From NCBI RefSeq assembly GCF_003627815.1, contig NZ_CP032698.1, positions 4,030,001 to 4,094,000 on the forward strand: a DNA stretch of 64,000 nt, written 5' to 3'. A program made the translations under genes and the position numbers. Within the stretch, counting starts at the first letter, position 1, and each line of letters begins with the position of its first letter. Below the pieces are notes generated by a model. It was given only the letters and a program-made list of their open reading frames with translations, was not told where the DNA came from and searched no databases. Source of the stretch: Streptomyces hundungensis. GTDB taxonomy: Bacteria; Actinomycetota; Actinomycetes; Streptomycetales; Streptomycetaceae. Of this stretch, positions 6,087 to 13,537 are shown one piece after another.

Positions 6087-7126
6087 GCGGCCTGCGCGTC
6101 GGGTCGCTCTGCACCGGTTACGGCGGCCTGGACATGGCCGTGCACCAGGTGTTCGGCGGCTCTCTGGCATGGGTCGCGGACAGCGACCCGGGAGCGGCTC
6201 GCATCCTCGCCCACCGCTTCCCCGGCGTTCCCAACATCGGCGACATCACCGCCGTGCGCTGGGAGGACCTGGAGGCGGTCGACATCCTCACGGGCGGCTA
6301 CCCCTGCCAGCCCTTCAGTTCCGCCGGCCACCGGAAGGGAACCAAAGATGCCCGGCACATCTGGCCCCACATCGCCCGTGCCCTTGGCGTTCTACGACCC
6401 CGCCTCGCGGTCTTTGAAAACGTCGCAGGGCACCTTTCTCTCGGATTCGACACCGTCCTCGCTGACCTTGCCCGCCTCGGGTTCGATGCGGACTGGTGCT
6501 GTGTACGCGCATCCGACATCGGCGCCGCCCACCAGCGCAAACGGCTCTTCCTGCTCGCCTGGCCTGCCAACCCCGGCCGCGAGGGACTGGCGCGGGGGCG
6601 GGCAGAACGGTCAACTGCCCACCGTGGTCTCTCTGCTGCCGACTCCATCGACCTCAGAGGCGACCGGAGCGGGACACGCGGCGCAGGGCGGGATGAACCT
6701 ACGACACGTCGTCTCCCTTCTGCCGACCCCGCGTGCGTCGGCGAACGAGAACCGGCAGACCAAGCGCACCCCGTCGCAGGAAGCCGGGACACACGGCAGG
6801 TGCCTGGCCGCCGAAGTGGCCAGCCTGCCAAGTCCGGCGAGCCTGCCTGGGGCGAGTACGGGCCGGCGGTCGCGCGGTGGGAAAGCACCCTCGGACGCCC
6901 CGCTCCCTGGCCAACTGACGCTCTGGGACGACTGAACCCGCCGTTCGTCGAATGGCTCATGGGCCTGCCCGCAGGCCACGTCACCGACGTCCCCGGCCTG
7001 TCGCGCACCGCACAGCTCAAGGCGCTCGGCAACGGCGTGCTGCCCGCTCAGGCCGCGCTCGCCCTGAGGGCATTGCATCGCCGTGCCACCAGCACCGCCC
7101 CCGCGACCCAGCCCGCCGCTGCCTGA
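6083..7126 (+). CDS. DNA (cytosine-5-)-methyltransferase
   Basis: The product has 347 residues and the standard order of motifs: SAM-binding SLCTGYGGLD (8-17), catalytic GGYPCQPFS with Cys75, FENVAG (111-116), QRKRLF (151-156) and, near the C terminus, LKALGNGVLP. The segment between motif VIII and the C terminus (residues about 160-260), where target recognition should lie, is Arg/Pro-rich and weakly structured in this frame. The same DNA encodes a conserved-looking protein in the +1 frame. The enzyme probably protects the element from host restriction during transfer; no cognate nuclease is present. The start overlaps the DUF2637 stop by four bases (GTGA, 6083-6086). Confidence 0.85.
   Translation: MSGLRVGSLCTGYGGLDMAVHQVFGGSLAWVADSDPGAARILAHRFPGVPNIGDITAVRWEDLEAVDILTGGYPCQPFSSAGHRKGTKDARHIWPHIARALGVLRPRLAVFENVAGHLSLGFDTVLADLARLGFDADWCCVRASDIGAAHQRKRLFLLAWPANPGREGLARGRAERSTAHRGLSAADSIDLRGDRSGTRGAGRDEPTTRRLPSADPACVGEREPADQAHPVAGSRDTRQVPGRRSGQPAKSGEPAWGEYGPAVARWESTLGRPAPWPTDALGRLNPPFVEWLMGLPAGHVTDVPGLSRTAQLKALGNGVLPAQAALALRALHRRATSTAPATQPAAA
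6348..6935 (+). CDS. Overprinted +1-frame protein resembling methyltransferase recognition-domain proteins
   Basis: This 195-residue reading lies wholly inside the methyltransferase gene, shifted +1. It contains a YDPASRSLKTSQ segment, SLTLPASGSMRTGAVY, and three Leu-Pro-Thr-Pro repeats (LPTPAARDW, LLPTPSTSE, LLPTPRASA). These patterns recur in proteins linked to phage and plasmid cytosine methylases (S-W-x-T-S-Q, W-P-x-S-G-x-M-x-x-G, LPTP-x-A-x-D). It ends in QLTLWDD. Over about 100 codons from 6569 to 6880 I count roughly 80% G/C at third positions here and about two-thirds in the methyltransferase frame. It could be a separate protein or could be joined by frameshifting. Expression is unproven. 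Confidence 0.45.
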   Translation: MPGTSGPTSPVPLAFYDPASRSLKTSQGTFLSDSTPSSLTLPASGSMRTGAVYAHPTSAPPTSANGSSCSPGLPTPAARDWRGGGQNGQLPTVVSLLPTPSTSEATGAGHAAQGGMNLRHVVSLLPTPRASANENRQTKRTPSQEAGTHGRCLAAEVASLPSPASLPGASTGRRSRGGKAPSDAPLPGQLTLWDD

Positions 7127-7143
7127 ACGCGAACGGAGACGCT

Positions 7144-7695
7144 GTGAAGCTCACCGTCACCACCCACAAGGTGTCCGGCTACCGCCAGACCCAGCGCACC
7201 GCCCAGTACCTGGCCGACCAGGCCGGGCGTTTGGTGGCCCGGTCGGTGTCGGGCCGCATGCCCGACGTGCAGATCGTCCTGACCACTGCCCGGGGCTTGG
7301 CTGAGCTGGCCACGGCCGCCGAAGCCGAGTTGGCCGGCGGGGTCGACAAGCGCGCCCTGAGCCGCGAAATGCGGCATGCCGTGCGTGAAGCCCGTGACGT
7401 GGCCGGGCGGGCCGTCCCGCTCGTGGACGGTTCGGTGCTGGTGCTGGTCAACGTCGACCAGCACCGCACCCCGGACGACTTCGCCGTAACCCTCGTTCAC
7501 GAGCTGGTGCACGCCATGCAGTTCAGCCGCAAGGGGGTGAGCGGACGCATCATCCGCGACCGCCGCCACTGCTTCGGCGTCGAGCGCCAGACCCGCCGCC
7601 AGGCCCGCGAACACGAACGCCTGATGCGCGAGGAAGAGAACGAGGCCTACGGCCGCGAATTCCTCGCCCGGCAGCTCATCGCCGCCGCCGCCTGA
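7144..7695 (+). CDS. Zincin-like metalloprotease-fold protein (HELVH)
   Basis: The GTG at 7144 follows a GGAGA ribosome site and gives 183 residues. The zinc-binding motif HELVH is at residues 119-123 within VTLVHELVHAMQ, and an acidic/basic helical tail (RREHERLMREEENEAYGREF-like) follows. HExxH with a second His is the hallmark of zinc metallopeptidases. The third ligand is not obvious, although H139-E143-type residues in the following region (RRHCFGVE) are candidates. No signal peptide is seen, so it is probably cytoplasmic. It sits between the methyltransferase and the translocase. Its substrate is unknown; an anti-defence or transfer role is only a guess. Confidence 0.6.
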   Translation: MKLTVTTHKVSGYRQTQRTAQYLADQAGRLVARSVSGRMPDVQIVLTTARGLAELATAAEAELAGGVDKRALSREMRHAVREARDVAGRAVPLVDGSVLVLVNVDQHRTPDDFAVTLVHELVHAMQFSRKGVSGRIIRDRRHCFGVERQTRRQAREHERLMREEENEAYGREFLARQLIAAAA

Positions 7696-7753
7696 CCGGG
7701 GCAGCATCCCTCCCGTTGCCGCCCCGGTCCGGGGCAGTCAGGAGTCAACTCCC

Positions 7754-9871
7754 GTGAGTACCAACGTCGTTCGCCTCACCAAGGACGTCACCAGCGCCCC
7801 TGTGGAGCCGTCCGGTACGCCGAGCGTTGCTGTAGCAGCGCCGGGCACCGAAACGCCGCCTGTGCCCCTGTGGGTGCGCTCCGGGCGGGCCGTGCGCGGC
7901 ATCGTCACCCACGAACACACCCGCACCGCCGCACGCCTCACGGTCCGCCACAGCATGTACGTGTTCGGCGGGTCCCGGATCGTGGCCCGCCGCACCTGGG
8001 AGGGCCGCACCGCCACCCGCTACGAACGCATGCTCCGCGCCGCCGAAGCCGCCGGAAACTACGAGGTGGCGGCCGAGTGGGAGGAACGCGGACAGCGCTT
8101 CCGCGAGGCCCGACACCGCCGCCGCATGGACCTGCTCACCGCTCCCGTCGACGCCGCCAAGAGCGTGCTCGTGGGCACCAGCATGGGCATCGGTTCGCTG
8201 GTCGCGCTCGGGGTCGTGCTGGCCATCGCCAACAAGAACCCGGCCGACGTCGTGACTCCGCTGATGGCCGTGGTCGAGTTCGTTCAGCTCCTGGTCACGA
8301 TCGTCACCATCGTGTGGGGTCCGGCCATCACCATCGGCCCGTTCCTCGCACTGCTCGCCCTGTGGGCCGTCGGCCGCCACCAACAGGCCGCCCCGAACTG
8401 GGCACTCCCGGCGGCCGTGCGCAACGGGGAAGGCGACCCGATCACCCCGTCCATCGTCGTCAAGGCCCTGCGCGACCTCGGCGTGCCCGCACTCGGCCGG
8501 GCCATCAAGGAGATGGGCGACGCAGGGGCGTCGATGCTCGGCCCGATCCGCATCGCCGGATGCGGCGTCGAAGTCGACGTCACCCTCCCGTCCGGGGTGT
8601 CGACGAACGAGGTGCAGAACCGTCGGCGCAAGCTTGCCGAAAACCTGTCCCGGCACGAGCACGAAGTGTTCATCACCATCCCCCAAGCCGCCCGCACCGT
8701 CCGCCTGTGGGTCGCCGACAGTGGCGCGCTGGATGAGCCGATCGGCCCGTCCCCGCTCGTCACCGACGAGACGATGACCGCCGACTACGCCAAGGGCCGC
8801 GCCCCCTGGGGACAGGACCTGCGCGGGGATGCGGCGGCCATCAGCCTGTATCAGCGCCACCTGCTGATCACGGGCCTCTCCAACCAGGGCAAGACTGTCG
8901 CGCTGCGCTCGCTCGCCCTGTGGGTCGCGCTGGACCGGTCGGTGCAGTTCCTTATGGGCGACCTCAAGGGCGTCGGTGACTGGGCCATGTTCGAGGGACT
9001 GGCCAAGGTCCTGATCCAGGGCCCGACCGACGACCACGTCATCCAGGTCACGGAGATGGTCGAGAGTGCGGTGGATGAGATGAACCGCCGCCTTCAGGCC
9101 CCGCCCGGCACCGTGTTCCCCGCCCTGATCGTCCTGGTTGATGAGGCGCAGGTGGCGTTCATGTGCCCGGTCAAGGACGACGAGAAGCGCCCCTACGGCG
9201 GGTCCAAGGCGAACTCCCGCTATTTCATGGCGGTCCGCAAGATCCACAACCAGGGGCGTGCGGTCAACGTGCTGATGTGGCAGGGCACCCAGGATCCCAC
9301 CGACCAGAACCTTCCGAAGTTGGTCCGCGAGGGCGCCCACACCCGGGCATCGCTCGCGCTCGGCACCGAGTCTCAGGCGCGCATGGCCCTCGGGGACAAG
9401 GCGGTTGACGGTGGCGCCGCCCCGAACCTGCTCCGTCCGGGCCTGGACCGGGGAACGCTGGTCGTCGCGTCCGACGGCATCGCCATTCCCGCGGGGCAGG
9501 CCTCGATCACGGTGCGCACGCACTACATCGACGACGACGCGGCCGTGGCCATCACCGACCGGGCCAAGGCCCTGCGCGATGGCGTCACCACGGTGACCGT
9601 GATCGAGCGGGGTGAGGAGCGTGACCCGCTCGCCGACATCGCTTCCGTGGTCGGCACGGCCGACAGGGTGCGGACCAAGGACGTCCTCGCCCGGCTCGCC
9701 ACCCTGAACGCGGGCGCCTACGGCAAGTGGTCCTTCCTCGACCTCAAGCGCGTTCTCGACGGCACCGGAGCCGAGCCGTACAAGTCCGACGGGGTCATGG
9801 TCGTCGGCCGTGACCGGGTCGCCCGGGCGCTCGCCAACCGCGACGCGGATGGTTCCGCTTCCGCCGCATAG
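7754..9871 (+). CDS. FtsK/SpoIIIE-type conjugal DNA translocase (TraSA/TraB-like)
   Basis: The protein has 705 residues with GTG at 7754 after a CAGGAGTC site. Two hydrophobic segments (about residues 135-155 and 172-205) precede a P-loop ATPase: Walker A GLSNQGKT near residue 373 and Walker B LIVLVDEAQ near residue 457. Streptomyces plasmids and AICEs move double-stranded DNA between mycelia with one such hexameric pore protein, which recognises repeats in a cis locus (clt). A CAGGGAG-rich region follows directly and is a candidate for that site. The C-terminal region would be the DNA-recognition domain. The gene is essential for transfer in related elements. Confidence 0.88.
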   Translation: MSTNVVRLTKDVTSAPVEPSGTPSVAVAAPGTETPPVPLWVRSGRAVRGIVTHEHTRTAARLTVRHSMYVFGGSRIVARRTWEGRTATRYERMLRAAEAAGNYEVAAEWEERGQRFREARHRRRMDLLTAPVDAAKSVLVGTSMGIGSLVALGVVLAIANKNPADVVTPLMAVVEFVQLLVTIVTIVWGPAITIGPFLALLALWAVGRHQQAAPNWALPAAVRNGEGDPITPSIVVKALRDLGVPALGRAIKEMGDAGASMLGPIRIAGCGVEVDVTLPSGVSTNEVQNRRRKLAENLSRHEHEVFITIPQAARTVRLWVADSGALDEPIGPSPLVTDETMTADYAKGRAPWGQDLRGDAAAISLYQRHLLITGLSNQGKTVALRSLALWVALDRSVQFLMGDLKGVGDWAMFEGLAKVLIQGPTDDHVIQVTEMVESAVDEMNRRLQAPPGTVFPALIVLVDEAQVAFMCPVKDDEKRPYGGSKANSRYFMAVRKIHNQGRAVNVLMWQGTQDPTDQNLPKLVREGAHTRASLALGTESQARMALGDKAVDGGAAPNLLRPGLDRGTLVVASDGIAIPAGQASITVRTHYIDDDAAVAITDRAKALRDGVTTVTVIERGEERDPLADIASVVGTADRVRTKDVLARLATLNAGAYGKWSFLDLKRVLDGTGAEPYKSDGVMVVGRDRVARALANRDADGSASAA

Positions 9872-9873
9872 AT

Positions 9874-10052
9874 CAGGGAGCGAACCCCTGGCGGGTCAGG
9901 GATGCAGGGAGAACTCCCTGACCCCCTCCCTGACCCGCCTCCCTCTCTCTCACCTGCACAAATGATCTGCCAGGGAGTCAGGGAGGCCCGCAGGTCAGCA
10001 CCCCCAAAACCCCTCCACCACGCACCCGGCAGGGGGTCCCCCTGCCTCCCTG
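9874..10052. repeat. CAGGGAG/CTCCCTG repeats; candidate clt transfer locus
   Basis: Six exact copies of the 7-mer occur in 180 bases: CAGGGAG at 9874, 9905, 9971 and 9979, and CTCCCTG at 9914 and 9926. A further CTCCCTG lies at 10046 and a one-mismatch copy at 9897. The 9905 and 9914 copies form a perfect inverted repeat with a two-base gap. The repeats fill the gap after the translocase gene. Clt sites of Streptomyces plasmids contain short repeats bound by the translocase, so this is the best candidate here. Confidence 0.5.
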
Positions 10053-10075
10053 CCCATCCCCGGAAGGGATTCCGC

Positions 10076-10531
10076 ATGTTCCCCGAACACCCCCGGCACG
10101 CGCCTGTTGAGCGGGGCGTGGAAGTCCACCACCCCACCCCGATCCAGCCGGTTGCGGCGCCACTCGTACCGGTCCAGCCGGGCACTGTCCCGGCGGTGGC
10201 GAGCATCGTCTTGCCGGACGGGCGGGTCGTGACCGGCTACGCCATCGAGCCCGCCAAGCCCGACCGGGTCGCCGCCAAACCGGCCGTGTCCCGCACCGCC
10301 GTGAACGTCGCGCTCGGCGGGATCGGCTTCGCCGCCGTGTGCGGCGGGCTGCTCCTGCTCACCACGTTCATCGCCGCACTCGCCGCCCTGATCCAGCAGC
10401 TCATCATCCTGGCGGCCGTCATCTTCGGCGGCGTCATCGCCGTACAGGTCCTCGGGCCCCGGCATGGGGAGGGCGGCACGGTCGTCAACATCCGCAAAGC
10501 GATCTTCAAGCGCAACCACTTCCGCAGCTAG
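10076..10531 (+). CDS. Small Spd-like membrane protein
   Basis: The ATG at 10076 follows GGAAGGGA and gives 151 residues. A Pro/Val-rich N-terminal region (residues 1-80) is followed by two adjacent hydrophobic helices (AVNVALGGIGFAAVCGGLLL and IQQLIILAAVIFGGVIAVQV) and a short basic tail. Spread (Spd) proteins of Streptomyces plasmids, which help intramycelial DNA movement, are often small membrane proteins encoded after the translocase gene. No signature motif allows a firm assignment. A longer reading from 9902 covers the CAGGGAG repeats and was rejected. Confidence 0.6.
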   Translation: MFPEHPRHAPVERGVEVHHPTPIQPVAAPLVPVQPGTVPAVASIVLPDGRVVTGYAIEPAKPDRVAAKPAVSRTAVNVALGGIGFAAVCGGLLLLTTFIAALAALIQQLIILAAVIFGGVIAVQVLGPRHGEGGTVVNIRKAIFKRNHFRS

Positions 10532-10538
10532 CTACGCC

Positions 10539-10578
10539 AAGGGCGGCCCCCGTCTCGCCAAAGTCCGGGGCCGCCCTT
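10539..10578 (+). terminator. Terminator-like hairpin after the Spd-like gene
   Basis: AAGGGCGGCCCC (10539-10550) pairs perfectly with 10567-10578 across a 16-base loop. It ends 39 bases before the Prim-Pol start and may separate transfer from replication transcripts or attenuate between them. Confidence 0.6.
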
Positions 10579-10616
10579 GCCTGCCAGCACTCATCACAGA
10601 ACTGGAGACACCCAGC

Positions 10617-11534
10617 ATGACCCAACACGACCCCGACGTGAAGCGAGCCTTACTCGATGCGGCTCTCCGGGCTACCGAAAGCGGCTGGCACGTCTTCCCC
10701 TTGCGTCCCGGCACCAAGCGCCCGGCCCTGCACGGTGAAGCTTCCTGCCCCGGCACGGGCCCGTGCGCGGGTGGGCACCGCAAGTGGGAGCAGCGCGCGA
10801 CCACCGACGTCGGCCGTATCCGGGCGACGTGGGAGCGGGCGCCGTTCAACGTCGGTATCGCCACCGGCCCGTCCGGGCTGGTCGTCGTCGACCTGGACGT
10901 GCCCAAGCAGAACGACAACAGCAGTGCGGACACGCCTTGCGGCGCGACGGCCTTTAAGGCGCTCTGCGAGCGCACCGGCCACGCCGTCCCCGCCACCTGC
11001 CGGGTGCGGACTGCGAGCGGCGGACAGCACCTCTACTTCACCGCCCCGGTAGGTGTCCGGCTCACCAACACAGCCGGTTCGCTGGCCCCATTGGTCGACA
11101 CCCGGGCGTGGGGCGGCTACGTCGTCGGCCCGGACAGCATCACGCCGATCGGCCCGTACGAGGCGGTGGGCGACGCTCCGGTAGCTCCACTGCCCGCATG
11201 GCTGGTGCGGTTGCTCCAACCCGCGCCCGCGCGTCCGGCCGAGCCGTTGCGGCTGCCCGTGGTGAGCGGGAGCCGCGCGGCGCGGGCCGCCCTGGCTGCG
11301 GAGTGCGCCGTGGTTACCGCATCGCCGGACAAGCAGCGCAACATCACGCTCAACCGGTGCGCCTTCAAGGTGGGGCGGTTCGTCGCGTGGGGCGACATCC
11401 CCCGGCACGTGGTGGAGGAAGCCTTCCAAGCGGCTGGGGAGGCGCGGGGACTCACCGCTGCGGAGTGCCGCTCCACCGTCCAGAGCGCCCTCAACAGCTC
11501 GCTGCGCAAGGCCCGTTCCCGGGATGCGGCATGA
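10617..11534 (+). CDS. Bifunctional DNA primase/polymerase (Prim-Pol), replication initiator
   Basis: The protein has 305 residues. The N-terminal Prim-Pol domain begins with a helical segment (ALLDAALRATESGWHVFPLR) and contains VVVDLDVPK, whose two Asp residues are expected metal ligands, and later TASGGQHLYF, with the catalytic His. The remaining helical part (about residues 210-305) has no clear family. AICEs are grouped by replication module, and this one belongs to the primase/polymerase type. The next two genes follow with ATGA overlaps and probably complete the replication operon. The start follows a CTGGAGA ribosome site. Confidence 0.82.
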   Translation: MTQHDPDVKRALLDAALRATESGWHVFPLRPGTKRPALHGEASCPGTGPCAGGHRKWEQRATTDVGRIRATWERAPFNVGIATGPSGLVVVDLDVPKQNDNSSADTPCGATAFKALCERTGHAVPATCRVRTASGGQHLYFTAPVGVRLTNTAGSLAPLVDTRAWGGYVVGPDSITPIGPYEAVGDAPVAPLPAWLVRLLQPAPARPAEPLRLPVVSGSRAARAALAAECAVVTASPDKQRNITLNRCAFKVGRFVAWGDIPRHVVEEAFQAAGEARGLTAAECRSTVQSALNSSLRKARSRDAA

Positions 11535-11887
11535 GCCCACGCCTGCATCCCCCCTTGGAAGGCCAACCGGCCGCTACCGGCCCGCACGCCGCCGAACCGG
11601 CCCCTGCTCGGCCGGTCGTGGGCGCCCCGAAAGGCGTCGCCCGCAGGGCGTCCGCTTCATCGGTTCGCTTTAGCCGGCACAACTACGACGACGGGCGCCG
11701 CCCCGTGGCCTGGCTCCACATCTGCGCCCCGCGCGGCGCCGTGCCCACGGCCACCTCGAAGTGCCTGTGCGGCCGGGACCGCAGCGCCGTCGGCTACCGC
11801 CGGGTGCTCGCGCTCATCGACGACCACACCGCCCACCTTGACCGCTGCCCGCTCTGTGCTTCCCGGGAAGGCAGGAATGCCGCATGA
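11531..11887 (+). CDS. Small putative zinc-ribbon protein of the replication operon
   Basis: The ATG overlaps the Prim-Pol stop (ATGA, 11531-11534) and its own stop overlaps the next start by four bases. Of 118 residues, the first 50 are Pro/Ala-rich and probably flexible. The rest contain two cysteine pairs, CLCGRD and CPLC, with His residues (HTAHLDRC) between, consistent with a zinc-binding fold. No family was recognised. The tight coupling between primase and DUF3631 genes suggests a DNA-binding replication or regulatory accessory. Confidence 0.6.
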   Translation: MSPRLHPPLEGQPAATGPHAAEPAPARPVVGAPKGVARRASASSVRFSRHNYDDGRRPVAWLHICAPRGAVPTATSKCLCGRDRSAVGYRRVLALIDDHTAHLDRCPLCASREGRNAA

Positions 11888-13047
11888 CCACCACTCCGCC
11901 CGCGCCGTCCATCGACGGCGCGGCCCTGCTCGATGAGGTCGAAGCGTTCCACCGCCGCTTCAACATCTTCCCCAGTGAAGCCGCCTACGTCGCCGTCGCA
12001 TTGTGGGACGCGCACGCGCACCTGCTCGACTGCTTCGACTCCACCCCGCGTCTGGCGTTCCTGTCCCCGGAGCCGGGATCAGGCAAGTCGCGTGCGCTGG
12101 AAATCGTGGAAACCCTCGTACCGCGCCCCATGGTCGCGGTGAACGCGTCCGCCGCCGCGCTCTTCCGGGCAGTGTCCGGTGCCGAGGGTCGGCCCACGAT
12201 CCTGTTCGACGAGATCGACACGGTCTTTGGCCCCAAGGCCGGGGACAACGAGGAACTGCGCGGGTTCCTCAACGCCGGACACCGCCGGACCGGGGTCACC
12301 TACCGGTGCGTGGGCGACAGCCAGACCGTCACCCCGTTCCCGTCCTACGCCGCCGTCGCGGTCGCAGGACTGGGCTCGTTGCCGGACACGATCCTGACCC
12401 GCGCCGTCATCATCCGCATGCGACGCCGGGCCCGCAACGAGAAGGTGGAACCCTTCCGTGCCCGCCTGCACGAGCAGGAGGGCCATGCCCTGCGGGACCG
12501 CCTTGCCGAGTGGGCTGAGCAGGCACGCGGCTGGGTCATGGGCGCGTGGCCCGAGATGCCCGACGGGGTCAGCGACCGGCCCGCCGACGTGTGGGAAGGA
12601 CTGCTGTCCATCGCGGACGCGGCCGGGGGCGACTGGCCCAAGCGGGCCCGCCAAGCCTGCCTGACGCTCGTGGAAGCCTCCCGCGCCAACGACAAAGGCA
12701 GTCTCGGCATCCGGCTGCTGACCGACCTGCGCGACCACGTCCTGATCGGCATCGACCGCCTGCCCACCGTCGCCATCCTCGACCGGCTCAACGCCCTGGA
12801 CGATGCCCCGTGGGCCGACCTCAACGGACGGCCGCTCGACAACCGGCGCCTGTCCAAGATGCTCAGCGACTACGTGACCGCCGACGGCGGCCCCATCGCC
12901 TCCCGCAACATCCGTACGAGCGGCGGAATCCTCAAGGGATTCTTCGCTGAAGACCTCACCGACGCGTGGGCCCGCTACTGCCCCTCTCCCGCGTCCGCTA
13001 CAAGCGCTACGCCGCTACATCCCAGCTCAGAGCCCCTGACTCTGTAG
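11884..13047 (+). CDS. DUF3631 ATPase, likely replicative helicase
   Basis: The protein has 387 residues. Walker A is PEPGSGKS (about residues 61-68) and Walker B is TILFDEID (about residues 97-104). The C-terminal region (SKMLSDYVTADGGPIASRNI...) matches DUF3631, a domain found at the end of plasmid and phage helicase/primase proteins. With the Prim-Pol gene it forms a two-part replication module that resembles fused primase-helicases split into separate cistrons. The last codons run into a cluster of CCGCTAC repeats, so the candidate origin overlaps the gene's 3' end. Confidence 0.78.
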   Translation: MTTTPPAPSIDGAALLDEVEAFHRRFNIFPSEAAYVAVALWDAHAHLLDCFDSTPRLAFLSPEPGSGKSRALEIVETLVPRPMVAVNASAAALFRAVSGAEGRPTILFDEIDTVFGPKAGDNEELRGFLNAGHRRTGVTYRCVGDSQTVTPFPSYAAVAVAGLGSLPDTILTRAVIIRMRRRARNEKVEPFRARLHEQEGHALRDRLAEWAEQARGWVMGAWPEMPDGVSDRPADVWEGLLSIADAAGGDWPKRARQACLTLVEASRANDKGSLGIRLLTDLRDHVLIGIDRLPTVAILDRLNALDDAPWADLNGRPLDNRRLSKMLSDYVTADGGPIASRNIRTSGGILKGFFAEDLTDAWARYCPSPASATSATPLHPSSEPLTL

Positions 13048-13173
13048 CGGCAATCCGAAATGTAGCGGCTACGGCCCCCACCCCCCGAAACGGCCGTAGC
13101 CGCTACATCCCACCCCTCCGCTACAAAAATCATGCCGCTGACCTGCGATGTAGCGGCGTAGCGGATGTAGCGG
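12972..13173. repeat. CCGCTAC/GTAGCGG iteron-like array; candidate replication origin
   Basis: Ten exact copies of a 7-mer lie in about 200 bases. CCGCTAC is at 12972, 12995, 13012, 13100 and 13118. GTAGCGG is at 13044, 13062, 13150, 13158 and 13167. Several are followed by ATCCCA or preceded by AT, so the unit is probably longer (ATGTAGCGG/CCGCTACAT). The array begins inside the DUF3631 gene and contains a short A-rich stretch (ACAAAAATCAT) in otherwise G+C-rich DNA. Iterons beside a replication gene are the usual form of a rep-controlled origin. Confidence 0.6.
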
Positions 13174-13227
13174 ACCCCAGAGAAGGGGGCCGCCCCCTTC
13201 CCCTGCCCCCACGAGGAGGCGCCCAGC

Positions 13228-13461
13228 ATGCGCCCGCCACCGGCCGTCGCCGACACCCTCCGCAACGGCATTCCGGACCGCTACCTCACGCCCGATGACA
13301 TCGCCGCGATCTTCGAGGTGCCCAAGGAAACCGTCTACCAGTGGCGCAAGAAGCGCGTCGGCCCGCCCGGATTCCGCATCGGCAAGCACGTCCGCTATGA
13401 CCCCGCCGAAGTGCTCGCCTACGTAGCCGAGCGCAAAGGCGCGGACCGCGCCGCAGCCTGA
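13228..13461 (+). CDS. xis: Excisionase-type MerR-like DNA-binding protein (Xis)
   Basis: The product has 77 residues. A winged helix-turn-helix reads YLTPDDIAAIFEVPKETVYQ, then WRKKRVGPPGFRIGKHVRY, which is the typical HTH_17/AlpA-like recombination directionality factor. Size and position immediately before the integrase gene match Xis of other AICEs. Xis bends DNA at the att arms and lets Int excise the element. A perfect hairpin lies between the two genes, so they may be regulated separately. Confidence 0.85.
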   Translation: MRPPPAVADTLRNGIPDRYLTPDDIAAIFEVPKETVYQWRKKRVGPPGFRIGKHVRYDPAEVLAYVAERKGADRAAA

Positions 13462-13483
13462 CCCAGCACACCGCCAGGACCCC

Positions 13484-13511
13484 AGGGAGGGCCACATCGT
13501 GGCCCTCCCTT
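13484..13511 (+). terminator. Hairpin between xis and int
   Basis: AGGGAGGGCCAC (13484-13495) pairs perfectly with 13499-13510 across the three-base loop ATC. It occupies the space before the integrase gene and includes a GTG that could be misread as an upstream start. It could reduce integrase expression relative to xis. Confidence 0.65.
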
Positions 13512-13537
13512 CGCCATCCCCGAAGGGAACCGCGTTC

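Noticed and set aside
7745..9523. A 592-codon minus-strand reading antisense to the translocase gene
   Set aside because: It is an artefact of high G+C content: long antisense frames are common here. It has Arg/Asp/Gly/His-rich composition, no motifs, and the plus strand carries a clear FtsK-type ATPase.
13499..13537. GTG at 13499 as the integrase start
   Set aside because: It lies in the perfect hairpin at 13484-13511; the ATG at 13538 has a GAAGGGA site at suitable distance.
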